Positions 9,557 through 18,218 of a stretch of 64,000 bases of DNA are shown here, piece after piece. Numbering within the stretch: position 1 is the stretch's first letter; each line of letters begins with the position of its first letter. Below the pieces are notes generated by a model. It was not told where the DNA came from. It searched no databases and was given only the letters and a program-made list of their open reading frames with translations. The translations under genes and the position numbers were made by a program. Origin of the DNA: Methanospirillum stamsii (GTDB lineage Archaea; Halobacteriota; Methanomicrobia; Methanomicrobiales; Methanospirillaceae); contig NZ_QGMZ01000029.1 of assembly GCF_003173335.1 (NCBI RefSeq), forward strand, positions 1-64,000, read 5' to 3'.

Positions 9557-10396
9557 TTACAGGTACCCTGCTAGTGCCTCTGCAGCAGAATACGTACTAC
9601 AGGCACGCTCAATAGTATCACTACATGAAACTGAATATATCCCGGCGCTTGTAAGACGGGTATATGCCCCGGATGCAAGAACTCCATGAATTCCGACGGT
9701 GTGTATCGACCGGGCTCCTTGTTCATAGAGCATTGCTGCTGCCGTTGCCTGAGTCCCTCCGGTTGAGATAATATCATCTAAAATGATGATGTCCCGTCCC
9801 ATTACAGGGATATTTTTCGGCTCTATTTTCACCAGGTCGCCGGACAATCTTGTCTTTTGAAGATAATCAGATTCCCAATTTCCTAGTGATGCAACATCCT
9901 GAGATAAATTCAGCGCCCCTTCATCAGGACTGATTATGAGTGGATTATCGAGAACTAAAGAAGAGATAAATTTGGCGACAGGAGAAGTAAGAGAGATGTC
10001 AGTAGCTTCAGTATGGAAGTAATTCAGAACAGATTTTTCATGAATATTTATAGTATATACCCTGGAGACATCTTTACCCAGTATTCCGGCAATAACCCGG
10101 GCAGAAAGAGGTTCTCCGGAATTGAACTGTTTATCCTGTCTGGCATACCCCATATAAGGAATTACAAGAGTGATATCAGAAGAAGAAAATGCATCTTTTA
10201 AGAGCAGAACCTCCACCAGATCATCACTGGTAAGAATACTACCACAAATTATGATTTTTTCTGCGGACTGCATTGCCCTGAGATATATTTCACCATCCGG
10301 AAATCTCTGCCATCTGGCGTCTATTACCGGAATATTGAGCGCAGTCGCAAGCCGTCCTGCTAGGACCTGTGACCTTTCTGTACTGACAACTTTCAT
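9557..10396 (-). CDS. prs: Ribose-phosphate pyrophosphokinase (PRPP synthetase)
   Basis: Makes PRPP from ribose 5-phosphate and ATP for nucleotide, histidine and, in methanogens, methanopterin synthesis. At 279 residues it is of the compact archaeal size. Visible motifs are RFPDGE (31-36), the YARQDK segment (84-89), an HE pair at 119-120 and the PRPP loop DIIILDDIISTGGT (202-215). It is the first gene of the minus-strand run with nob1 and gfcR and is divergent from lonB across an 85-base promoter gap. Confidence 0.94.
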   Translation of the reverse strand: MKVVSTERSQVLAGRLATALNIPVIDARWQRFPDGEIYLRAMQSAEKIIICGSILTSDDLVEVLLLKDAFSSSDITLVIPYMGYARQDKQFNSGEPLSARVIAGILGKDVSRVYTINIHEKSVLNYFHTEATDISLTSPVAKFISSLVLDNPLIISPDEGALNLSQDVASLGNWESDYLQKTRLSGDLVKIEPKNIPVMGRDIIILDDIISTGGTQATAAAMLYEQGARSIHTVGIHGVLASGAYTRLTSAGIYSVSCSDTIERACSTYSAAEALAGYL

Positions 10397-10481
10397 GATT
10401 CCATATGGATTTGCTGAAAGTACTTAAACAATTGTCCATGAAATTATTACCACGAACGATATTGCAGGTGTCGATATTATA

Positions 10482-12524
10482 ATGAATAAGGTGAACGACC
10501 AAACGGAGGAACAAAAAATACAAGATACTCCTGATACAGGCACAATTAAGTCTGATCAGGATATTTCAGCAGCTCTTAATGAAAATGATAAACCTGATGC
10601 GCCTGCAGAGAATGTTCAGACTGGAGAAGAAACCGAGCAGCAGGAAGATAAAAACCTGCCCGATGATGGATCATCACGATCGGTTGCGGTCCCTGAAAAA
10701 CTCATAGACCAGGTTATTGGTCAGGACCATGCAGTTGAGGTCATTCGAAAAGCAGCGATTCAGCGCAGACATGTGATGATGATCGGAACTCCCGGTACCG
10801 GCAAATCCATGCTTGCAAAAGCAATGGCTGAACTTCTTCCAAAAGAAGAGATGCAGGATATCCTTGCATATCCAAATTCCGACGATCAGAATGAGCCAAT
10901 TATCCGAACCGTAAAATCAGGACGAGGAAAGGAGATCGTGACGGCTCATAAAAATGAGGCGAAAAAGAAGATCCAATTCAGAAACACCCTCATTATGATC
11001 CTGATGATCGGTATCATCGGTTACGCATTCATCACCTATCAATGGCTTATGGGGATTATTGCAGCCGCTTTCATCTTCATGGCACTCAGATATGCAACTC
11101 CCCGCGAAGAACAGATGGTTCCTAAATTACTCGTCACAAATGATAAAACCGCAACTGCACCTTTTGTCGATGCAACCGGTACACATGCCGGAGCACTCCT
11201 TGGTGATGTGCGGCATGATCCATTCCAGTCAGGAGGACTTGAAACACCGTCACATGACCGGGTTGAAGCAGGTGCCATTCACCGGGCTCACAAGGGCGTC
11301 CTCTTCATTGATGAGATAAATACCCTGGGTCTTCCATCCCAGCAAAGTTTGCTGACTGCTATGCAGGAAGGAGAGTTCTCAATAACCGGTCAAAGTGAAC
11401 GATCTTCCGGTGCCATGGTACGGACTGAACCGGTCCCCTGTGATTTTGTTATGGTAGCAGCAGGAAACCTTGATGCTGTTGAGGGTATGCACCCGGCTCT
11501 CCGGTCACGTATCAGGGGGAACGGATATGAAATCTACATGGAAGATACCATGCCGGATACCGCTGAAAACCGTGAGAAATTTATCCGGTTCATTGCTCAG
11601 GAGATAAAAAACGACGGTATGATTCCACACTTTGACAAGAGTGCAATAGATGAGGTCATACACGAGGCAAAACGCAGATCCAACCGGAAGGGATACCTCA
11701 CGTTAAAACTCCGTGACATAGGCGGTCTTATCAGGGTTGCCGGAGATCTGGCACGACAGGAAAGCGCTGAACTCACTACCCGTCGTCATGTCATCGATGC
11801 AAAAAAGACTGCACGATCTATTGAAGACCAGATATCTGCACAGATGATCAAACGGACCAGGGAATACGAACTTGCAGTAATAGATGGAACCGAAATCGGG
11901 CGGGTAAATGGTCTTGCAGTTATGGGAAGTGATGCCGGATCAGTCCTTCCAATCATGGCGGCAATCACTCCGGCTCAGGGCGACGGCGGAGAAATTATCG
12001 CCACCGGTCTTTTGAAAGAAATTGCACAGGAATCCATTAAAAATGTGGGTGCAATCCTGAAACGTTTCACCGGAAAAGATATTCGCAATATCGATATTCA
12101 TATCCAGTTCATTGGAACATACCAGGGGGTTGAAGGAGACTCAGCTTCAGTAACTGTTGCAACTGCTGCAATCAGTGCACTTGAATCAATCCCTGTTAGG
12201 CAGGATATCGCTATGACCGGCTCTCTTTCAGTCAGAGGAGATGTTCTTCCTGTCGGTGGAGTTACATACAAGATAGAGGCAGCAGCCCGTGCAGGAATCC
12301 GGACTGTACTCATACCAAAAGCAAATCTTGGTGATGTATTAATTGAAGATGAATTTCTCTCATCCATTGAAATTATCCCGGTAGAGAAAATTGATGAAGT
12401 ATTAAAAATTGCCCTGGTTCCGGATAACCGTGAAGTCTTCTTAGACAAATTAAAATCCATTGCTTGGTCAACAACACAAAAAATCCTCAATACTGAATTA
12501 CCTGCAGCACGGACGGTTGTCTGA
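10482..12524 (+). CDS. lonB: Membrane-anchored ATP-dependent protease LonB
   Basis: Archaeal Lon, a membrane-bound AAA+ serine protease for protein quality control. In 680 residues it has Walker [10 protein letters not shown] (102-110), two transmembrane helices inserted in the AAA module (about 168-185 and 187-203), Walker B with FIDEINTL, and a C-terminal S16 protease domain. The Ser-Lys dyad is S554 (in EGDSAS) and K597 (in GGVTYK); the 43-residue spacing equals that of bacterial Lon. Residues 1-65 form an acidic, Asp/Glu/Gln-rich extension of low complexity. A ribosome-binding site AGGTG lies about 10 bases before ATG 10482. The stop overlaps the tldD start (TGATG), so the two are translationally coupled. 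Confidence 0.96.
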   Translation: MNKVNDQTEEQKIQDTPDTGTIKSDQDISAALNENDKPDAPAENVQTGEETEQQEDKNLPDDGSSRSVAVPEKLIDQVIGQDHAVEVIRKAAIQRRHVMMIGTPGTGKSMLAKAMAELLPKEEMQDILAYPNSDDQNEPIIRTVKSGRGKEIVTAHKNEAKKKIQFRNTLIMILMIGIIGYAFITYQWLMGIIAAAFIFMALRYATPREEQMVPKLLVTNDKTATAPFVDATGTHAGALLGDVRHDPFQSGGLETPSHDRVEAGAIHRAHKGVLFIDEINTLGLPSQQSLLTAMQEGEFSITGQSERSSGAMVRTEPVPCDFVMVAAGNLDAVEGMHPALRSRIRGNGYEIYMEDTMPDTAENREKFIRFIAQEIKNDGMIPHFDKSAIDEVIHEAKRRSNRKGYLTLKLRDIGGLIRVAGDLARQESAELTTRRHVIDAKKTARSIEDQISAQMIKRTREYELAVIDGTEIGRVNGLAVMGSDAGSVLPIMAAITPAQGDGGEIIATGLLKEIAQESIKNVGAILKRFTGKDIRNIDIHIQFIGTYQGVEGDSASVTVATAAISALESIPVRQDIAMTGSLSVRGDVLPVGGVTYKIEAAARAGIRTVLIPKANLGDVLIEDEFLSSIEIIPVEKIDEVLKIALVPDNREVFLDKLKSIAWSTTQKILNTELPAARTVV

Positions 12525-13858
12525 TGACAGTCCCTTACCGGTATTATGACATCCGCAGGGTTACCGGAGAGGTTACCCAGATTGATGTCGACAATGGCAA
12601 AGTGGAACAGGCAGGCTCTTCATTTTTTGATAAAGCAGTCATTCGAGTTCTTGGAGACAAGGGCTGGGGAGTTTTCTCTGTTTCCGGTGAAGAAGCAGAT
12701 TACGAGAAACTTCCTGAAAAACTCATCAAAGAAGCATTAGACGCATCCAGCATTACGACGGTTAATATTTCCCTTCAGGACAGCCCTTCATCCATTCACA
12801 AGGTTCCATCCATGAAAGAAAATCCTGCTGATGTCAGCCTTGATGAAAAAGTATCAGTCCTTCTTGACCTGTATAAACACACAGAGGGACAGGATATCGT
12901 TAGCAGGCGTATAAATTACATCGAAAAAGACGAGGAAGTCTCTTTCTCCGACAGTCTCGGACATCAGTATGACTATCATCTTTGCAGATGTGGATTTTCG
13001 GTTATGGCTGTTGCATCAAGAGCAGGCATTGTCCAGATGGGTTATGAACGGGACCATACAATCTCCGGTCTGAATATCAGACACAGACAGGAGCTGGCCA
13101 GCGAAGCTGCTCACCGGGCCGTGAGACTTCTTGATGCAAAACCATCAAAAGGTGGTATTATGAAGGCAGTCCTGGATCCTGAACTTGCTGGAGTATTTGC
13201 ACACGAAGCAGTTGGTCATGCCTCTGAAGGAGATCTCATCAAAGAAGGAAGTTCTATTTTAAAAGGGAAAATAAATGAGTTAATTGGATCTCCTTTATTA
13301 ACCATTGTGGATAACCCCTCTCTTCCGGAATTCGGATTTTGTCCGGTTGATGATGAAGGATCTGAAACAAAAAGAACCGAGATCATTAAAAACGGAGTCC
13401 TGATGTCATACCTTCATTCAAAAGAAACACTTGCTTCAATCGGACACGGGGATACCGGTCATTGTCGCGGTATGCCGGGTGTTGAACCAATTGTCCGGAT
13501 GAGCAACACCTTCATTGAAAATGGTGATGCCAGTTATGATGAGATAATAGAAGAATGTAAAACCGGTATTCTGCTTAAAGGCTCCCGGGGTGGGCAGGTT
13601 GATCCAGGCCGTGGAATGTTCCAGTTCAATGCCGAATATGGATACATAATTGAAAACGGTGAACTCTCTACGATGGTCAGGGATGTTTCCTTATCCGGAG
13701 AAATATTACAGACTCTGCATACTATCTCCCTTATTGGTAATGACATGGCACTTCATCCGGGATATTGTGGCAAAGGCGGACAGACAGTTCCGGTAACTGA
13801 CGGTTCACCACATCTTCTTTTACATAACGCAGTAGTAGGAGGATGTGAAATTGATTGA
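12524..13858 (+). CDS. tldD: TldD-family metalloprotease subunit
   Basis: TldD is the catalytic half of the TldD/TldE zinc protease, which degrades unfolded peptides and in bacteria also processes ribosomally made peptides such as microcin B17. The 444-residue protein has the zinc-binding HEAVGH at 227-232 followed by SEGD, typical of the family. It overlaps lonB by one base and tldE by up to 14 bases, so a peptidase operon is likely. It is cytosolic, with no signal peptide. Confidence 0.93.
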   Translation: MTVPYRYYDIRRVTGEVTQIDVDNGKVEQAGSSFFDKAVIRVLGDKGWGVFSVSGEEADYEKLPEKLIKEALDASSITTVNISLQDSPSSIHKVPSMKENPADVSLDEKVSVLLDLYKHTEGQDIVSRRINYIEKDEEVSFSDSLGHQYDYHLCRCGFSVMAVASRAGIVQMGYERDHTISGLNIRHRQELASEAAHRAVRLLDAKPSKGGIMKAVLDPELAGVFAHEAVGHASEGDLIKEGSSILKGKINELIGSPLLTIVDNPSLPEFGFCPVDDEGSETKRTEIIKNGVLMSYLHSKETLASIGHGDTGHCRGMPGVEPIVRMSNTFIENGDASYDEIIEECKTGILLKGSRGGQVDPGRGMFQFNAEYGYIIENGELSTMVRDVSLSGEILQTLHTISLIGNDMALHPGYCGKGGQTVPVTDGSPHLLLHNAVVGGCEID

Positions 13859-15134
13859 TGAAATCTTTCGTGCTGCACAAAAAATTACTGATGAAGCAGA
13901 AGTATTACTGGCCCATTCAGAATCTATCAGTGCAGATCTAAAACAGGACAATATCGCCATAGGAAGCCGGACAAGGGGATCTGGACTTATCATCAGGGTT
14001 ATTAAAGACGGAAAGATTGGTGTTTCATGCACTGATAACCCGCAGTCATGGAAAAAATGCCTTGATGCAGCGGTTGCAAGTGCGAAATTTGCAGATCCGG
14101 TAAACTGGAAAGGACTTCCAGACCCACAACAACTTGATAAGAAACCTCTTGCTTTTGATAACCGAATAACTCCAGACCCAGCTCTTGTAATGAACCTGAT
14201 ATCCAGGCTGAAAAGTGGTGCAGAAACCTATAACGCAGATATCACATCAGGATCTGCTTCACTTGCCTGGTCAGAACATACGCTTGCGAACAGTCATGGT
14301 CTTTTTTACTCGGAAAAAGGAACACAGGCTCAGGTCGGGCTTGAGATGATCGCCGGCCAGTCAACAGGTTATGAATCGGATTCTTCATGGAACCTTGACA
14401 ACATAAATCCCGAGAAGACCGGAGAAGAAGCTTCATTTTTTGCAGCAAAAGGACAGAACGGGGAAGAGATCAAAACAGGGACCTATGATGTAATACTCTC
14501 CCCGCAGACAATCTCCCAACTCCTTGACGCCGCAATAATTCCTGCTTTATCAGGAAGAAATGTGCATACCGGACGGTCATTCTTTGCGGATAAAATGGGA
14601 CAGCAGGTTGCCGGAGATAACATTTCGCTTATTGATGATCCCTTTGACAGCAGAGGGCTTGCAAACAGTGCATGGGATGGTGAGGGAATGCCAGTCAGAA
14701 AGATCCCCTTTATTGAAAATGGTATCCTCAAATCCTTTGCCTATGATCTTCGAACTGCATACCGGTATGATCAGGAACCTACAGCCAGTGCAGTAAGAAC
14801 CGGACAATCCGGAGCACCCGCAATAGGAAACCACAATCTCCTGATAACCGGCAAGGAAATGAATGTATATGAAGAACCAGGCATCTATGTTCATGACCTG
14901 ATTGGTGCCCACACAGCAAACCCAATGTCCGGAGATTTTTCTGTTGAACTCTCTTCTCCATTCAAAGTTCATGATGGGGAAATGAGTGAGCCAATACGAA
15001 CCGGTATGATATCAGGTAACATTTTTGAAATCCTGCATAAGATTGATGGATGTAGTAAAGAGACAAAGACTCTTGGTTCATTAATCGTCCCGACGGTCAG
15101 GATTTCTGGTCTCTCCGTTATAGGGAGAGCATAA
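13845..15134 (+). CDS. tldE: TldE/PmbA-family subunit, partner of TldD
   Basis: A 429-residue TldE-like protein lacking the HExxxH metal motif, as expected for the non-catalytic partner that forms a heterodimer with TldD. The longest start is GTG 13845, but the strong AGGAGG at 13837-13842 is only 2 bases from it and 8 bases from an in-frame TTG at 13851, so the TTG is the more likely start. The gene overlaps the 3' end of tldD, which fits coupled synthesis of the two subunits. aroD follows after one base. Confidence 0.92.
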   Translation: MKLIDEIFRAAQKITDEAEVLLAHSESISADLKQDNIAIGSRTRGSGLIIRVIKDGKIGVSCTDNPQSWKKCLDAAVASAKFADPVNWKGLPDPQQLDKKPLAFDNRITPDPALVMNLISRLKSGAETYNADITSGSASLAWSEHTLANSHGLFYSEKGTQAQVGLEMIAGQSTGYESDSSWNLDNINPEKTGEEASFFAAKGQNGEEIKTGTYDVILSPQTISQLLDAAIIPALSGRNVHTGRSFFADKMGQQVAGDNISLIDDPFDSRGLANSAWDGEGMPVRKIPFIENGILKSFAYDLRTAYRYDQEPTASAVRTGQSGAPAIGNHNLLITGKEMNVYEEPGIYVHDLIGAHTANPMSGDFSVELSSPFKVHDGEMSEPIRTGMISGNIFEILHKIDGCSKETKTLGSLIVPTVRISGLSVIGRA

Positions 15135-15135
15135 T

Positions 15136-15909
15136 ATGTTACATGAAGCATTGAAATCAGATTCAAACCGGATTATCCGGATCATTGCTTCACTATCAAG
15201 TCCCCTTGAATTTAGATCACCCCTGATTAAAGAAGCCGATGCTCTTGAAGTAAGGCTTGACATGATAACAGAACCTATCAATGATGCCTTACACCAACTC
15301 AGGAATTCTTTTGATGGTCCGATTATCCTGACAATGAGAAGTAGTGATGAAGGTGGAGCATATGCAGGGGGTACAGGCAGATTATGGGAGAGAATTTCGC
15401 CCTATCTTTCTGATATTGACATGGTTGACCTGGAAATCAGGTTTCAGGACCATGCAGAGAGAATAAAAAGTCATAATAAATCTGTCATTGCTTCATGTCA
15501 CCGGAATGATATGCCCGGTGAGCAGGAATTACAAAACCTCATGGATACCCTTCATGGATTTGGAGACATCATAAAAATCGCAGTGCAACCACAGAACCAG
15601 CAGGATATTCTAACCCTTTTAAAAAGCACATCCACCTGTCCATATCCGGTAATTATGAGCGTAACCGGAACGGTATACCGGTATGCACGCCCGCTTCTCT
15701 GCCTGTTTGGATCGCTTTATACCTATTGTTATATTGAAAGTGCCACATCTCCAGGACAATATAGTATCCGGGAGATGCAGCTTTTATCACATCTGCTCAC
15801 TCCGGGTTTTGTGGACCCGTGGTTTGAGGGAAGACCAGTCAGATCAGGAGATGTATCTGGATTTTTAGAACGATCCCAGGAATATCGGAAAAAACTTGAA
15901 TATCAGTAA
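15136..15909 (+). CDS. aroD: 3-dehydroquinate dehydratase, type I
   Basis: Third step of the shikimate pathway: dehydrates 3-dehydroquinate through a lysine Schiff base. In 257 residues the type I signature residues are visible: E38-V-R40 and D42, R68, H122 in ASCHRND and the Schiff-base K147 in IIKIAVQ. The C-terminal substrate loop SATSPGQYS is also present. No other aro gene is nearby; it sits between the TldD/TldE genes and an RNA-end-recognition domain gene with gaps of 1 and 14 bases, so it is probably co-transcribed with them. Confidence 0.95.
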   Translation: MLHEALKSDSNRIIRIIASLSSPLEFRSPLIKEADALEVRLDMITEPINDALHQLRNSFDGPIILTMRSSDEGGAYAGGTGRLWERISPYLSDIDMVDLEIRFQDHAERIKSHNKSVIASCHRNDMPGEQELQNLMDTLHGFGDIIKIAVQPQNQQDILTLLKSTSTCPYPVIMSVTGTVYRYARPLLCLFGSLYTYCYIESATSPGQYSIREMQLLSHLLTPGFVDPWFEGRPVRSGDVSGFLERSQEYRKKLEYQ

Positions 15910-15923
15910 CAGATATTTCAGGT

Positions 15924-16220
15924 ATGCGAACCACACACCGGATGCTGCTACGGATTTGGCATGATCCGGACTGTGATTTTTCTTTGGTAAAAATTGGATA
16001 CCTTAATCGTGGAGCTGTAGATAACTGTTCAATCATCCAGGGCACAGAAGTAACCAGGCTTGAAAACAGGTTCATGATTATTAAAAAGGACGAAACTCTC
16101 CTTGATGAAGAGACATATATCCCCTATCACCGGATCAGATGGATTGAATATGACCGGAAGAAGATCTGGGTTAATCCGACCACCAATACTGAGTCTCTGC
16201 AGGAAAACCAAACTAAATAG
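15924..16220 (+). CDS. MJ1316/DUF504 domain protein (UPF0248)
   Basis: A 98-residue protein of the family formerly DUF504, now called the MJ1316 RNA cyclic-group end recognition domain. Supporting features are the R-x-x-(L/I)-L-x-R-I-x-(H/W)-D start, a conserved IPYHRI and a C-terminal basic strand ending in WVNP. Family knowledge suggests binding of RNA ends with 2',3'-cyclic phosphate and a role in RNA repair or processing. It is fourth to fifth in the lonB-tldD-tldE-aroD run, with 14- and 15-base gaps on either side. Confidence 0.82.
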   Translation: MRTTHRMLLRIWHDPDCDFSLVKIGYLNRGAVDNCSIIQGTEVTRLENRFMIIKKDETLLDEETYIPYHRIRWIEYDRKKIWVNPTTNTESLQENQTK

Positions 16221-16235
16221 CACTGAAAATTTTTT

Positions 16236-17324
16236 ATGAATAATCTCACTTCGTTCTCTTCATCATCTGAAAAAAGAGGCAGGATACGACTTAATCGTGC
16301 AATACGATATTCATTACTTGCTGCAGCAATAATGAATAAAAAAAGGCCCCGATACTTTTCTTTCTATCTCACCCTTTTCCTTTATTATGAATTTTCTGTA
16401 TTAAAACGAAAGTGGAATGGCCTTAAAGGACTCCTGGTTCCGGCAGCACTCATGATTAGCATTACAAGGCAATGCAATCTTAACTGCATGGGATGTTATA
16501 TGCATGCTAAAAAACCGGAAATCGAACAGGAACTAACCTTTGAGGAACTTTTAAACCTCACTACTGAAGCAAAAAACCTTGGCATCTTTATCCTGGTTTT
16601 TGCCGGAGGAGAACCACTTATCCGGTTTTCTAATATCCGGAGCCTGGCAGTTGCATTTCCAAAAATTCTCATGCCCATATTCACGAATGGAACCATTTAT
16701 GACAATGAGTTTGTTTCGGACTGTATAAGTCATCCGAATATTCTCCCGATAATAAGTCTTGAAGGAGAAAAAGCACAAACGGATGAAAGAAGGGGTATGG
16801 GAGTTTATCAAAAGGCCAAAACCCTTTGCAGCATCCTTCATGATGCTGGTGTGCTCTTTGGCTGTTCTTTTACGACCACCAGTGAAAATGTTTATGAAAT
16901 TACATCCCTGAATTTTATAAAAGATCTATACTCTAAAGGTTGCAGACTTTTCATCTTCGTAGAATTTGTTCCCATGTATGAAAATGAAACCCTGTGTCTC
17001 TCACCAGAAAAACAAACCTATCTGAGTGAAATGATTGAAGAGATAAATTCCACTATTCCGGTAATTGCACTGAAATTTCCCGGTGACCAAGAATGGTTCT
17101 CCGGATGTCTTGCAGCAGGGAGAGGGTTTGCCCATATTAGTCCGTCCGGGTCACTTGAAGCATGTCCTGCTTCGGAACAATCTGACAGAAATGTCAGAAA
17201 CGGTCTTGCCAATGCATTACGATCACCACTATTTCAATCTATCAGACAATCGGGGACTCTTACATCGGAAAAAAAGGGAGGTTGTTCTCTTGTTTATCAG
17301 GAAAAACATGGAAAATTAAGATAG
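16236..17324 (+). CDS. Radical SAM protein with partial SPASM/twitch C-terminus
   Basis: A 362-residue radical S-adenosylmethionine protein. The [4Fe-4S] motif CNLNCMGC has C80, C84 and C87, followed by a SAM-binding GGEPL. Near the C-terminus is a C-x13-G-x4-C element (in CLAAGRG...GSLEAC) and one later Cys, a shortened SPASM or twitch arrangement for an auxiliary cluster. Such proteins modify peptides or small molecules; the substrate cannot be read from sequence. The N-terminal 70 residues are basic and partly hydrophobic. It is the last gene of the plus-strand run that includes tldD and tldE, 15 bases after the MJ1316-domain gene. No precursor peptide gene is visible next to it. Confidence 0.85.
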   Translation: MNNLTSFSSSSEKRGRIRLNRAIRYSLLAAAIMNKKRPRYFSFYLTLFLYYEFSVLKRKWNGLKGLLVPAALMISITRQCNLNCMGCYMHAKKPEIEQELTFEELLNLTTEAKNLGIFILVFAGGEPLIRFSNIRSLAVAFPKILMPIFTNGTIYDNEFVSDCISHPNILPIISLEGEKAQTDERRGMGVYQKAKTLCSILHDAGVLFGCSFTTTSENVYEITSLNFIKDLYSKGCRLFIFVEFVPMYENETLCLSPEKQTYLSEMIEEINSTIPVIALKFPGDQEWFSGCLAAGRGFAHISPSGSLEACPASEQSDRNVRNGLANALRSPLFQSIRQSGTLTSEKKGGCSLVYQEKHGKLR

Positions 17325-17469
17325 AAAAGAACCGGTTTTTCTTCCAATCTCAAATACTTCTTTATCGTTTTTGATCATCATTAAAAATACTAGATATTAA
17401 AAATCCTCCTCAAACCTGATAAACACAAAAGATAATATTGTACATATAAGGGATCGTAACGGGACTGAT

Positions 17470-18210
17470 ATGTTAAAAAATTTTTCTTTTATTATCCTGA
17501 TATTAACCGGATTATTCTGTATGCCAATAATCAGTGCATCTAATCAGGATGACTATGATGAAACATTACTAGATATGGTGACACTTTCCGGATTAGATGA
17601 TGAAGTGATTATCGGAGATAAAATCTCCCTGAATGGAAAGATTGATCCTTCACTATTTGGAACACAACCATCAGATGTTGTGATTCTTATATCGGCCCCG
17701 ACCGGGTCACATGCTTCATCATTTATGCTTGCGAAACCTGCACTAAACGGAACATTTGGGTATAAGCAGGTTGCGGATGTCGGTGGGGACTGGACTTTTG
17801 AAGCGTTATATTCAGGAATATATAGCAATAAAATTGCAATTTCGGCTATTCCAGGTAATGAACCGAAAAAAACTGCCCTTACTCTCAGTGGATGGCCAAC
17901 TTATCCCAGGGTAGGGGATAGAGTTTCATTTAAAGGCAGGCTCACCGACAGTGAAGGAAAAGGTATCCCATTTAAAGCAGTAAACTATCGGCTGGCATCT
18001 AGTCCGGTTGGATGCATAGGTGGATGCGCATTTGGCGGGTATATGGAATGGAGAGATGCAGGAACGGTTAATACAGATTTAAGTGGAGAATACTCGTTCA
18101 GTCTTCCGGTTGTGGAAACCGGAGGAGTACAGATTGAAACCGTATTTCCTGGTGATGAAACATATAGTATGACATCCTCACGGACACTAAAAATAGTAGT
18201 AAATGAATAA
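17470..18210 (+). CDS. Secreted Ig-like (CarboxypepD-reg-like) protein
   Basis: A 246-residue exported protein with a signal peptide (about residues 1-24, ending near ISAS). Two beta-sandwich domains follow; the second has the pattern LTDSEGKGIP, then TDLSGEYSFSLP, then FPGDETY, typical of Ig-like or carboxypeptidase-regulatory-like surface domains. A Cys pair (GCIGGC) may form a disulfide. The same domain type occurs in the exported protein at 21703-22473. A TATA-like ATATAA about 27 bases before the ATG suggests a very short or absent leader. It converges on copA with only 8 bases between stops. Confidence 0.7.
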   Translation: MLKNFSFIILILTGLFCMPIISASNQDDYDETLLDMVTLSGLDDEVIIGDKISLNGKIDPSLFGTQPSDVVILISAPTGSHASSFMLAKPALNGTFGYKQVADVGGDWTFEALYSGIYSNKIAISAIPGNEPKKTALTLSGWPTYPRVGDRVSFKGRLTDSEGKGIPFKAVNYRLASSPVGCIGGCAFGGYMEWRDAGTVNTDLSGEYSFSLPVVETGGVQIETVFPGDETYSMTSSRTLKIVVNE

Positions 18211-18218
18211 AACCCGAT

